10,766 nt of DNA from Hemicentrotus pulcherrimus (GCA_003118195.1 BEXV01002885.1:28682-39447); one strand, 5' to 3'; positions 1-8,689 are shown, counted from the first letter of the stretch. Notes: a model not told the origin generated them from the letters alone. Numbers and translations: made by a program.

Positions 1-350
1 ATTAGTTTGAAACTTGTTAAGTTTGCATAACCTGATCCAATACAATACAATGATCCAATAACCCTGACACACAGGACCAAAAGAAAAAGTATGAAAAATT
101 CAACTATAAACCAGGGAAAGCATTTATTTCCACTACACGCTGGCATTACCTCAAAGTTAATTGCTTCCTCACTGCACCAAACTTAGAGTAAAGACCCCTG
201 CTACTCGTATTTATTGCGCTAACCTTAAGATCTGTCGAGGTTTGTTACTTCAAGTTAAATTAAACTTTCATGGCCATGAGTGCATCTGACGGTCCCTTAC
301 TGCAAGATTCCTTTGAAGTTTAAAACTGCAACTTAAACTTAAAATTACAG

Positions 351-664
351 GGGGGTGTTTCACATAGATCCTAAGTTGAACTTATCTCTAAGTTGGATTT
401 AACAATTATGGAAAGCCATTGGCATCCTTGAAAATATTTTGTAAAAGTTATTTTAAAAGTCATAAAATGTTGATTCAAATAATTCATATTTACTATTATC
501 ATGGGAGATTTCATGGTCTTGATGTGGAATTTATGAAAATTCTAAAATACTTGAATTTTTGCTTTTGAATAAATTTTGTTATAAGCTAAAGATGGCTCTC
601 CAAAATATTTAAGTCCAACTTAGAGCAAAGTTTGACTTTAATAGAATCTTTGTAAAACACCCCC
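351..664. mobile_element. MITE-like element with about 70-bp terminal inverted repeats (GGGGGTGTTT ends)
   Basis: The left end (351-421) reads GGGGGTGTTTCACATAGAT, then CTCTAAGTTGGATTTAA, then GAAAGCCAT. The reverse complement of the right end (589-664) reads GGGGGTGTTTTACAAAGAT, then CTCTAAGTTGGACTTAA, then GAGAGCCAT, in the same order and nearly the same spacing. The inverted repeats are imperfect (indels in the middle), so this is an older copy. The element is about 314 bp with an AT-rich core and no transposase. The dinucleotide AG lies just outside both ends (349-350 and 665-666) and could be a 2-bp target duplication, but this is weak. The short minus-strand open frame starting in the right arm is not a gene. 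I cannot name the superfamily. Confidence 0.75.
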
Positions 665-1308
665 AGGACTGTTGTGTTAAACCTCCCTATTGAGATTGAA
701 AAAGCTGAGATAAGAGCCAATAAAAATAGAAATGAAAATGAAACTACTGCCTCTGCTGAGTGCAACTCACATGATGTGACAGTGAAATTGAAATCACAAT
801 GATATGATATAAACTTTAATAACAATGTAAAAGACATGATATTTATAACATAATAATAGACATGACATCTGAAGGGCTCTATTTGATCCATTCTACTTTC
901 ATGTTATCTTCTCTCAAGATTGAGGTCCTTGTATTACCTAGTAGCTGCTCATTAAAGACCCTATCCGATTCAACTTACTATCAATGAAAGGCTGAATAAA
1001 TGTAGAATACTAATATACATGTACATGTAAAAGGAATACAAAATAATTTCTCTTTCAGCATTGCCCAAAAGCAAATTAAAACCTAATTTTCCAAACCTCT
1101 CTCAATTATGGGTCAACACAGTTTTCATAACACTACAGTCTATTGGGGAAAAATATTGGGTAAAACAGGTCACTCAAAGATTTTTAATTTTTTGAGGCAC
1201 TAAATGATCATTTTGAAGCGCAATTTTATAGGGCTTCAATATTACACCATATCACATACACTGATAATGATGCCTTTTATAACTGAGGTGATGAGCAATG
1301 CTTAATTA

Positions 1309-1333
1309 ATGCATACTCATTGTGAGTATGCAT
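1309..1333. repeat. Perfect 11-bp hairpin with 3-nt loop
   Basis: ATGCATACTCA at 1309-1319 is followed by the loop TTG and then its exact reverse complement at 1323-1333. A further copy of the GCATACTC core runs across the right arm into 1337, so the core occurs twice directly and once inverted. It lies in intron with no gene adjacent. It could be a transposon remnant or a chance structure; no function can be assigned. Confidence 0.7.
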
Positions 1334-1599
1334 ACTCCACATGAGATGTTGTCATCAAGTCGATAGCTAATTTTGGGGTTGGCAAATTCTGATTTACAAA
1401 GATTTAGATCCAAGTTACTTGAGAGTTGTTACTCGCCTGACTGACACTAAAATAGCATACACTCTTTTGAAGTGATAACATTGTAATTTTGGGCTTATTA
1501 GCTTTTGATTGAAATATAATTCATCCATTAAATTTTTACACTTCTCAAATTTCCTTGTTACAAAAAAAATCAAACAAATTGGTTATCATCCAATGTATG

Positions 1600-2095
1600 T
1601 ATAGTATGAGTCCAAAAAAAAAGAAAATTGCTAATTATTAAAAAAACATCTATGAACAGTAAATTGATATACATCTTATGGAAGAGTGTATCAAATGAAA
1701 TGCATTGCATATGTCTTTTGCAGAAGCAAAGTCACATACACACATACGCCCGCATAAATGTTTGTTGATATTTGATATTCGATATTCGATATCAGTGGCA
1801 TGATTGATTTTGTTACGGATGTTATTTGGATCTGCAAAGACCGAATTAATACGCAAATCCCACTTGTTTTATTCAAACATCACATAAGCAACTTTGGCGC
1901 AAGTCGATGTTTGCACTCTCGCAAACAATGCCTCCTGTTTACCCAAGAGTGAACACATACGGCATAAAATGATACCAAATGATTCGAGATAAAACACTCT
2001 TTCATAAGATGTATAATAATTTACTGTTCATAGATGATTATTTTTGAATAATTAGCAATTTTCTAAGTGCAAACTTTTTTTTGACTCACACTGTA
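1600..2095. mobile_element. Tc1/mariner-like MITE bounded by TA, with long inverted repeats
   Basis: TA at 1600-1601 and 2094-2095 flank a 492-bp element. The left end starts TAGTATGAGTCC followed by an A run; the right end in reverse complement starts CAGTGTGAGTC followed by an A run. Beyond the tips, both arms share GAAAATTGCTAATTATT, ATCTATGAACAGTAAATT and ATACATCTTATG, then AAGAGTGT, in matching order, so each arm extends about 90-105 bp. TA target duplications and CAGT-type tips are typical of the Tc1/mariner group. The core carries no transposase, so it would depend on an enzyme supplied elsewhere. Two short minus-strand open frames inside it are not genes. Family placement is inferred from the tips and the TA. 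Confidence 0.8.
1767..1792. repeat. Short tandem repeat of a 7-bp unit (GATATTY)
   Basis: Three and a half units of GATATTT/GATATTC lie in a row inside the core of the TA-bounded MITE. This is short and probably the product of replication slippage. Confidence 0.6.
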
Positions 2096-2192
2096 TATTA
2101 CTAAAAAGTGCAATACACACTATTCATAAAATAATATATTCATAAACATTAATTAATAGAATGATTGATTGTCATGATATACAAATGGAGGG

Positions 2193-2239
2193 TGTCTAAT
2201 AACTAGGTATGAAAGTGTAACGACAGTGGGTATTAGACA
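2193..2239. repeat. 9-bp inverted repeat (TGTCTAATA / TATTAGACA)
   Basis: TGTCTAATA at 2193-2201 pairs exactly with TATTAGACA at 2231-2239, leaving a 29-nt loop. It lies in intron. It could form a small stem in RNA, but an arm of this length can arise by chance in AT-rich DNA. Confidence 0.4.
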
Positions 2240-2695
2240 GGTTGGATTTACAGTGTAGCTGTAATTTCCTTGTCCATTTTCTAACACTTGGCGGTTGTAA
2301 ATGCCTGTTTTTACTGTCAAAGATAAATAAATGTATCTATATATGATACATACCTGCATGTACCTATACAACCAAAATTGATATAGATTACTTTATTTTT
2401 ATCTAAATCTCAATACTTGTAGTATTAACAATAATCAATTTCATTGATTAATGAAGAAATTGAACATTCTAGAATTGTATTGGAGTGTTGTGTAAAACCA
2501 TTTTATTTCTAATCCAAAATTGGTGCAAATTGTTTGTGTCTGGGTAAAGTGAGAATCTAGAGCAACTGTTCATTTTGAGGAGTTTTTAATTAGTTCAACG
2601 TCAATTGATATAATGTATACTTATGGTTCTTGATATAATTCACTTGAGCATTGGCCAGGCATTGTATGGTTTCAGTTTCTTCTTCTTCTTCCAAG

Positions 2696-3030
2696 ATACA
2701 TATATTTTGATTAAGTTCACAATTTTCTCCAGTAATTTAATCAGCTCTGCTAACAATGGTTGTTGCAAAATGTAAGTGATAAGATTGTCAACAAATTTGA
2801 CAAAACACTTTGATAGCAATTCAACCTTGTGAATGTATGATTGCATAAATTTATTCTCTGTTTTTTCTTCTTCAAAATACATATATTTTGATTAAGTTCA
2901 CAATTTTCTCCAGCAAGTTAAACAGCTCTGCTAACAATGGTTGTGACAAAATGTAAGTGATAAGATTGTCAACAAATTTGACCAAACACTTTGATAGCAA
3001 TTCAACCTTGTGAATGTATGATTGCATAAA
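2696..3030. repeat. Tandem duplication, 181-bp period, second copy next to the exon acceptor
   Basis: Copy 1 (2696-2849) and copy 2 (2877-3030) align without gaps over 154 bp with 6 differences by my count, about 96% identity. The 27-bp spacer between them is pyrimidine-rich (TTTTTTCTTCTTC) and resembles the TTCTTCTTCTTCTT run just before copy 1, so the duplicated unit was probably the full 181 bp with a faster-changing end. Both copies carry CTGCTAAC, which resembles a branch-point signal, and CTCCAG. Copy 2 stops 26 bp before the exon. An 80-codon minus-strand open frame covers copy 1 but the matching frame in copy 2 is broken by substitutions, which argues against coding. Confidence 0.9.
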
Positions 3031-3056
3031 GTTGTTGTTTGTTATTGATTTCTCAG

Positions 3057-3262
3057 GAACTATGAGCGGTACTTCTTACATGCGCAGCGGGTTCGTCGTC
3101 TCATTGCCCAGGATTTCCAGGCGGCCTTTGATGATGGTGTGGACATTATTGTGACACCAACAACCATCTCAGATAGTCCCACCTATGCTGAATTCTGTGA
3201 AGTAGATACCAGGACTCAAGCAGAAAGACAAGATATCTTCACTCAACCTGTTAACCTTGCAG
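3057..3262 (+). CDS. QRSL1: Internal exon of mitochondrial Glu-tRNA(Gln) amidotransferase subunit A (GatA/QRSL1-like)
   Basis: The exon is 206 nt: one base completing the previous codon, 68 whole codons, and one base of the next. It translates without a stop. Recognisable family stretches, in order, are YFLHAQRVRRLI (residues 6-16 or so), VDIIVTPTT (28-36) and QDIFTQPVNLA (58-68), the last being the conserved D-I-x-T-x-P-V-N-x-A-G block of GatA amidases; the split codon at the donor is compatible with the expected Gly. In the family, GatA releases ammonia from glutamine and passes it to the GatB subunit, which converts Glu-tRNA(Gln) to Gln-tRNA(Gln); in animals the GatCAB complex is mitochondrial. 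The catalytic Lys-Ser-Ser residues lie in more N-terminal exons not seen here. From memory, the Arg of VRR and the Asp of QDIF probably match glutamine-contacting residues of bacterial GatA; I could not check this. The acceptor is TTATTGATTTCTCAG ending at 3056 and the donor is GTAAGA at 3263. Upstream intron phase is 2 and downstream phase is 1. Family assignment is firm; the exact orthologue is inferred. Confidence 0.9.
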
Positions 3263-3357
3263 GTAAGACGTAGTAGAGAGATATTTGAATATCCTCAAGT
3301 TAAGAATAAAGCCTGGATATAAGACTAACAATATAATGGCTATACAGTAGGCATGCC

Positions 3358-3629
3358 GTTGCAGGGCAGGTCCAAGCTATTTGGATTGTGACGTACGGGA
3401 CATTTTGAGACTTTAAACAAGAAATAACAACAGATGAAATTATTTATATGGCTATCTTTTGGTATGAGTCTGTGGCTATTATGGGCTAGTTCATTTGTGG
3501 AAAGTTTTAGTTCTGACCAATTTTCTAATTAATTGTTAATGTAATTAATGTGCTGCGTGACGTACAGGACCACAGCGTCTAGTACGTCCCGTACATCACA
3601 ATCCAAATAGCTTGGACCTGCCTTGCAAC
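3358..3629. mobile_element. 272-bp fold-back / MITE-like element with 44-bp inverted arms
   Basis: The left arm 3358-3401 and the reverse complement of the right arm 3586-3629 match at 42 of 44 positions; both include CAGGTCCAAGCTATTTGG. A near copy of the inner tip of the left arm (GACGTACGGGAC, 3390-3401) recurs in the same orientation at 3559-3570 as GACGTACAGGAC, just inside the right arm, making a second nested hairpin with the right arm. The 184-bp middle is AT-rich and has no open frame of note. No clear target duplication is visible at the outer ends, so the true ends could lie slightly off these coordinates. High arm identity suggests a fairly young copy or maintained pairing. Confidence 0.8.
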
Positions 3630-3729
3630 ATGTGAGAAAGAGGGAGGATTGGTGTTCTTTATAACACATTTGATATGAGAGGTACTAGTAAAGTCTCATG
3701 AAACTTACATCCTTTGACTCGACATGAGT

Positions 3730-4122
3730 TTAAAGGGATAGTTAAGTTCTGTTGCTACAAAATAATTTTTTGTGAGATAATGAAAAACTGAGTGTCAAAT
3801 TTGAAAGAACATACAATTCAAATTACAAAATCATCTTTGTTTGATCAAAATCGGTTCAGAAACGGCTGAAATATCCATAAATATAACGATTTCTAATACT
3901 TGTGTACCCCGACAAATATAAAATAATTTGAAAAAAGCTGTTGAAAAAACATAAAACTTTTACTTCATATTTCAGCCAATGCCGATGTTGGCTTTTTTGT
4001 TGGCATTTTCGTGTTTGTTATATTACACACAACCTTGTTATTTTTAGTTTTTAATTAAATTATTAATTAACAAAAGGCATTTGTGGTTTGAAAACAGAAC
4101 TAAACTACCAATATCCCTTTAA
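3730..4122. mobile_element. MITE bounded by TTAA (AAAGGGATA ends)
   Basis: The left end at 3730 reads TTAAAGGGATAGTTAAGTTC and the right end at 4122, read in reverse complement, begins TTAAAGGGATATTGGTAGTT followed by TAGTTCTGTT. Apart from a small insertion in one arm, the tips match over about 25 bp. TTAA at both edges is the target site used by piggyBac-type elements, though other short elements also end in TTAA; TTAA is self-complementary, so target duplication and terminal repeat cannot be separated here. The body is about 390 bp, AT-rich, without transposase. Inside, GGCTGAAATAT (3864-3874) and ATATTTCAGCC (3967-3977) are exact inverted copies, and AGCCAA/TTGGCT form a small hairpin at 3974-3993. 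Confidence 0.75.
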
Positions 4123-4504
4123 TATTCAATCGTGTGATCTTGAGTGGGTATGAACAATTATTGTGTTGGATTGACTAGTGAATAGATTGAAGGACAGATG
4201 TTACAAATATCATCTTATAAGAGCCCGAAGGCTGTATAATCCTGTATAAAACCATGTATCAATGCATTTCTGTCTCTCAGGCTGGGTTTTTAATTGCACT
4301 TAGAATAGCCCTTGAATTTCCAGGTACCCTCATACTTACTGTTAGATGAAACCACATTAAATCTACACTTTATCATTTGAAAGTGAAAGTTGAAAGTTGT
4401 TGGATGGTTTACTGGTCTGACAAGGAATGTAAGGGAAATATACCCTTCAAAATTGAAAGCAAATTTATCACATTGTGATTTCTAAAATCCTAATCCTATC
4501 ATAC

Positions 4505-5581
4505 TTGTTACCGCTCCCACCGCTGCCACCATGTTACTGTTCCCACAATGTTACTGCTCCCACCACTGCCACCATGTTACCACTCCCACCGCTCCCACCA
4601 TGTTACTGCTCCCACCATGTTACTGCTCCCACCGCTGCCACCATGTTACCGCTCCCACCGCTGCCACCATGTTACTGCTCCCACCGCTGCCACCATGTTA
4701 CCGCTCCCACCGCTGCCACCATGTTACTGCTCCCACCGCTGCCACCATGTTACTGCTCCCACCGCTGCCACCATGTTACTGCTCCCACCGCTGCCACCAT
4801 GTTACTGCTCCCACCGCTGCCACCATGTTACTGCTCCCACCGCTGCCACCATGTTACTGCTCCCACCGCTGCCACCATGTTACTGCTCCCACCGCTGCCA
4901 CCATGTTACTGCTCCCACCGCTGCCACCATGTTACTGCTCCCACCGCTGCCACCATGTTACTGCTCCCACCGCTGCCACCATGTTACTGCTCCCACCGCT
5001 GCCACCATGTTACTGCTCCCACCGCTGCCACCATGTTACTGCTCCCACCGCTGCCACCATGTTACTGCTCCCACCGCTGCCACCATGTTACTGCTCCCAC
5101 CGCTGCCACCATGTTACTGCTCCCACCGCTGCCACCATGTTACTGCTCCCACCGCTGCCACCATGTTACTGCTCCCACCGCTGCCACCATGTTACTGCTC
5201 CCACCGCTGCCACCATGTTACTGCTCCCACCGCTGCCACCATGTTACTGCTCCCACCGCTGCCACCATGTTACTGCTCCCACCGCTGCCACCATGTTACT
5301 GCTCCCACCGCTGCCACCATGTTACTGCTCCCACCGCTGCCACCATGTTACTGCTCCCACCGCTGCCACCATGTTACTGCTCCCACCGCTCCCACCATGT
5401 TACCGCTCCCACCGCTCCCACCATGTTACTGCTCCCACCGCTGCCACCATGTTACCGCTCCCACCGCTGCCACCATGTTACTGCTCCCACCGCTCCCACC
5501 ATGTTACTGCTCCCACCGCTCCCACCATGTTACCGCTCCCAACGCTGCCACCATATTACCGCTCCTCCCGCTGCCACCATG
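4505..5581. repeat. Minisatellite: 42 units, 40 of 26 bp and 2 of 17 bp
   Basis: Each 26-bp unit is built from three blocks: ATGTTACT (8), GCTCCCACC (9) and GCTGCCACC (9). The two 9-mers differ by one base, so the unit itself contains a tiny tandem duplication. Counting ATG block starts from 4531 to 5579 gives 42 units; two of them (starting 4531 and 4600) lack one 9-mer and are 17 bp. Units from about 4721 to 5370, 25 in a row, are identical, while both flanks carry variants (TTACC for TTACT, GCTCCC for GCTGCC, ATATTA for ATGTTA). The unit is about 62% G+C in an otherwise AT-rich intron. The + strand unit has no stop codon, so all three frames stay open for 347-392 codons and encode the same 26-residue periodic peptide; I do not regard these as genes. 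True array length may differ in the genome because such arrays are hard to assemble. Confidence 0.97.
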
Positions 5582-6031
5582 TCAAAAATAGTGGGTTGTT
5601 GTGTTGACTTCTTGGTTAGTACTTTACTAAATGTAGGTGGGTCCAGAAAGTAAGAAAGCTACATATTTTTGCTTGAGGTTCAGAAGTTTATCCTTGCAGC
5701 TAAAAAATCATCTTTAGGCTGTGCATGCTAGTGGTCAAGTGCAACATACCACTATTACATGTACAGTACATTTGAATGTGTAAATAGCTAATAGGGACTT
5801 TTAGATTTGGACGGCGAGAACGTGGACTGCTAGGTGTGACATCATTTTCATTCCATTTCATACATCTATTGTTTGCACAATAAAAACGTATTTGACAAAG
5901 TAAGTTCAAAATTATGAAACGAAACAGGAACCTACTGATAAGCAGAGCTTGTTTTTGTAGGTTCCCAAGAATAAATATAATATGAACATTATTTTCATAA
6001 ATCATTTTAAAGTGTCTTAATAATCACAGAA

Positions 6032-6120
6032 AGCTGATGACGATGATAATGGTCGATGATCACAATATATAAATAATGACAACCCCTGCAGTGAGGGCAA
6101 CAGCAGCAATTATAATAATG
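6032..6120. repeat. Degenerate GAT/AAT trinucleotide-rich tract
   Basis: The stretch contains GATGACGATGATAATGG, then ATAAATAATGAC, then CAGCAGCAA and ATAATAATG. It looks like a decayed trinucleotide microsatellite. No open frame or motif is associated with it. Confidence 0.4.
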
Positions 6121-6185
6121 CCATATATTCTACACTGTACATGTAACTTCTAAGTGCTGTATATGATCTCTTGTTATCTGCTACA

Positions 6186-6300
6186 TATATAAAAAAAATA
6201 ATAATATATTCATTTGTAAAGCGCAAAAACTATGTGGATATATTCTATTGCGCTGCAAGAGCTCGTAAATGCTGTGCTATACATACTATATGAACAAGTG
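6186..6300. repeat. Possible old dispersed repeat (A/T run followed by AAGCGCA ... TTGCGCTGCAAGAGC)
   Basis: An (A)n-(ATA)n run is followed by CATTTGTAAAGCGCA, then ATATTCTATTGCGCTG and CAAGAGC. The pairing of an ATA-rich run with GCGC-containing near-inverted segments resembles interspersed repeat ends that I recall as common in marine invertebrate genomes. This is pattern memory only, and the boundaries are guesses. The following sequence to about 6660 may belong to the same element, but I cannot show it. Confidence 0.3.
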
Positions 6301-8689
6301 AGTTTGGCAAAGCAAATTAAATAGAGGAACCAAGATTACAGCACGGATAGTACAGACATGTACATTGATATATTGCATTTTATGCATGCAAGGTTTATAA
6401 GTTTCATAACAAATTGCTAGAAGCCAAGATTTTTAATTGAATTGAGACTCTTGATTCAAGAGGCTGCACAGTGGAAATACCCAGGCAGGGAGAGGTATTT
6501 GGAAAGTGCTTAATAGTTGTGGTATCGATGTGGAGCATGGAAAGTCCTGCTTGTAGCTTCAATGTATTTTGTGTCAAATTATTAAGGCATTGTTTATATG
6601 AAGTTATCAAGCTCCTAAAATTCAACATGAAACAAGAAGTGGCTTACTTCTTTCTTCAAATTGTATAGCCCTTTAATACGGCAATGTTTAGGTGAAGTTA
6701 GATTTATTTAATTTGAGATTCTTAAAAGAGGTTTCTAGTACAGTATATTTTGTCTACCGGTAAATGATAACTATAATAACTGGTGTTAGAAAAAGAATAG
6801 TGCTTTCTGAAACCCTATAATTTATGATGATAATACAAATAATTTGGAAAAACAGAGTAATTATCATTATTTATTTTTTTTTAATCTGAGGTAAAGGCCT
6901 ACCATTAAATTCATTCCCACATTACGTGTACCGTTCAATACGAGTCAAATCTGTTAGGACTGCAAAAAATAGTTTGATTTTTGCAAAATTGACTAAGGAG
7001 GTCAAAAAAAATACTTTAGGACGAGTAGACTTTGACTTATGCAGAGTTAAAGGTAATACAAAGTTTTGGGAAAATGTAGAAAATTGGGTGGATAGTGATT
7101 CTTTACAATTTTGATATATTTGGATGCCCCTGTGGATGTATTATGAGCACTAGAAAATTTAGCCCCTAAAACACTTCTGCCTTCTAGAATAATCTAATAT
7201 AAAATTTACCAGTGCTCCCGATAAATTTTGATAAATTTCAAATAGGGCCTACAGCCGTACAATGGTAGCTGCAACCATGAAAATCTAAAATCATGTAGTT
7301 GTGACATATAAATGTAGGTATTGATCAGTACATAAGCCTTAATATAAAAATGAAATGCCTCCTTCACTGTCTCGCAACCTGTATACCAATATCTAATAAT
7401 TAAAAGCAGATGATGTATACAACTTTAAGTATATGAAACTAATTTTCATTATGGACGGGCCAATGATTAAAATGTAATCTATCATTTACATGAAGAACGA
7501 AGCCTAACAAATAACATGTGATTGTCATTAGCTTTCATGTTGACATACATGTTAAAGATAAAGTTGAGTTCTGGTCATGTGATTGCATTGTGAAAGAAAC
7601 AGTGTGGAATCTATCAGAAAAAGTTGATCATCTAGTATATAAGTATTCGTGTGTATTGCAAGGTTCTGGAATCATCAAAATGATAAGAAATTTGGCCAAA
7701 TCTTGGCAAAGTTACAAGCCCTGTACACAGAATGATGCATATGGGACTACACGAGCACATGGCAAAAAAAAATCCTACCCGGCTTTGTACGATGTTACAT
7801 GACATATTTAGAATATGAAGGCATTTGGAGAGCCATGCTTTCATGGAACATGTCTTATCTGATGTTCTTCCACACTTGCATAATAAGTATGATAACACTC
7901 ACTAGTTATTTTTTACCTCCTCCCAGAAATCAACCTTCTCTTTAAGTGTTTTACTATGAGAGAAAAGCAAGCAGAAAAGGAATTGGTTTTACAAAGGGAG
8001 TTTCTAAACTTAGATTACAAATGAAGAGCTTGAATATACATGTCTCATTTGGCATTTCATTTTTATTGATAATCTGGCACTTTAATACACTATCACACAT
8101 GAAGAGGAAATAATTTGTCTATGATTCCACATTTTCTCTTTATTTTAAGATCATTATCTTCTAAAAGGATCATGTGTCAACTTCCAACTTTTATTGATGG
8201 GCTCTAGATTTTAGATTAGCGATATTTGTTCATTATTTCATGTTATCGACATTGTTTCTAGATCCACACAGATATAATTGTGAAATTAATAAATTTATAA
8301 TTTATGTCTGGTGTGTTGAATTTATCTTTCCCATCTGAATGTGTTCAAGTGAAAATCAGGCCTGTTAATGAAAAAATATAATGAATTTTGTATCCATTTA
8401 ATTGCCCTCTGATATTAAATGAATTAAAAAGAAACTGTGAGTTCACTGTGAGTATATTAATTAACAATTTTATCCACAGAGCTCCTTATAATTGTGTGCA
8501 TATTTGCAATTTGAATTGGTATCCTAAAGACAAAGGTATGATTAAATATATTTCCAAGAAAAAAATATTTAGGCACAGAACGAAGGAAGAAAAGCTAGCA
8601 AGTTAACTCAAAATGAGTGAATTGCCATCTTGTATTTATTGATCACAAATTAAAAACTCTGTAACTTCCTTATTCCTTGTCTGACCTGT

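Larger units (their letters stand above)
1..3056 (+). other. Upstream intron of the QRSL1-like gene (5' end outside window)
   Basis: This stretch is AT-rich with frequent stops in all frames. I looked for the preceding exon, which in this family encodes a segment ending in a G-N-F-F-L-L-x type motif just before the N-Y-E-x-Y-F start of the seen exon, and found none. The short open frames here (at most about 100 codons) lack splice sites or recognisable motifs, and several overlap transposon ends. It holds two MITE-like elements, one hairpin and one tandem duplication, listed separately. It ends at a good acceptor: a T-rich run with TTGAT as a possible branch point at about 3045-3049, then CAG at 3054-3056. 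Outside those repeats (1-350, 665-1599, 2096-2695) I see no further feature. Confidence 0.7.

Noticed and set aside
586..891. 101-codon minus-strand open frame with hydrophobic segments
   Set aside because: It runs through the right arm of a MITE and AT-rich intron; the hydrophobicity follows from base composition, and no family is recognisable.
2640..2882. 80-codon minus-strand open frame rich in Leu, Ile and Lys
   Set aside because: It covers copy 1 of the 181-bp duplication; the equivalent frame in copy 2 is disrupted, and there is no splice or start context.
4320..4350. TTTCCAG followed by GTACCCTCATAC as an acceptor and next exon
   Set aside because: In the required phase it reads Gly-Thr-Leu-Ile and soon hits a stop; it does not match the family.
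4505..5581. CRISPR array
   Set aside because: The units are directly adjacent with no unique spacers, and the context is a eukaryotic intron.
4475..5653. Three overlapping + strand open frames of 347-392 codons
   Set aside because: All three arise from the stop-free 26-bp minisatellite, encode the same periodic peptide in shifted frames, and have no non-repeat domain or supporting gene signal.
5700..6005. 101-codon minus-strand open frame
   Set aside because: No recognisable motif; its length is within chance expectation in a window this size, and codon use looks random.
6080..6115. CCTGCAGTGAGGGC as the missing next exon (Pro-Ala-Val)
   Set aside because: There is no acceptor in front of it, and the flanking residues do not match the Gly-Leu-Pro-Ala-Val-Ser context of GatA.
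7518..7898. Overlapping + and - strand open frames of 94 and 88 codons
   Set aside because: They lie on opposite strands of the same segment with no conserved motif, so at most one could be real; neither has splice support.
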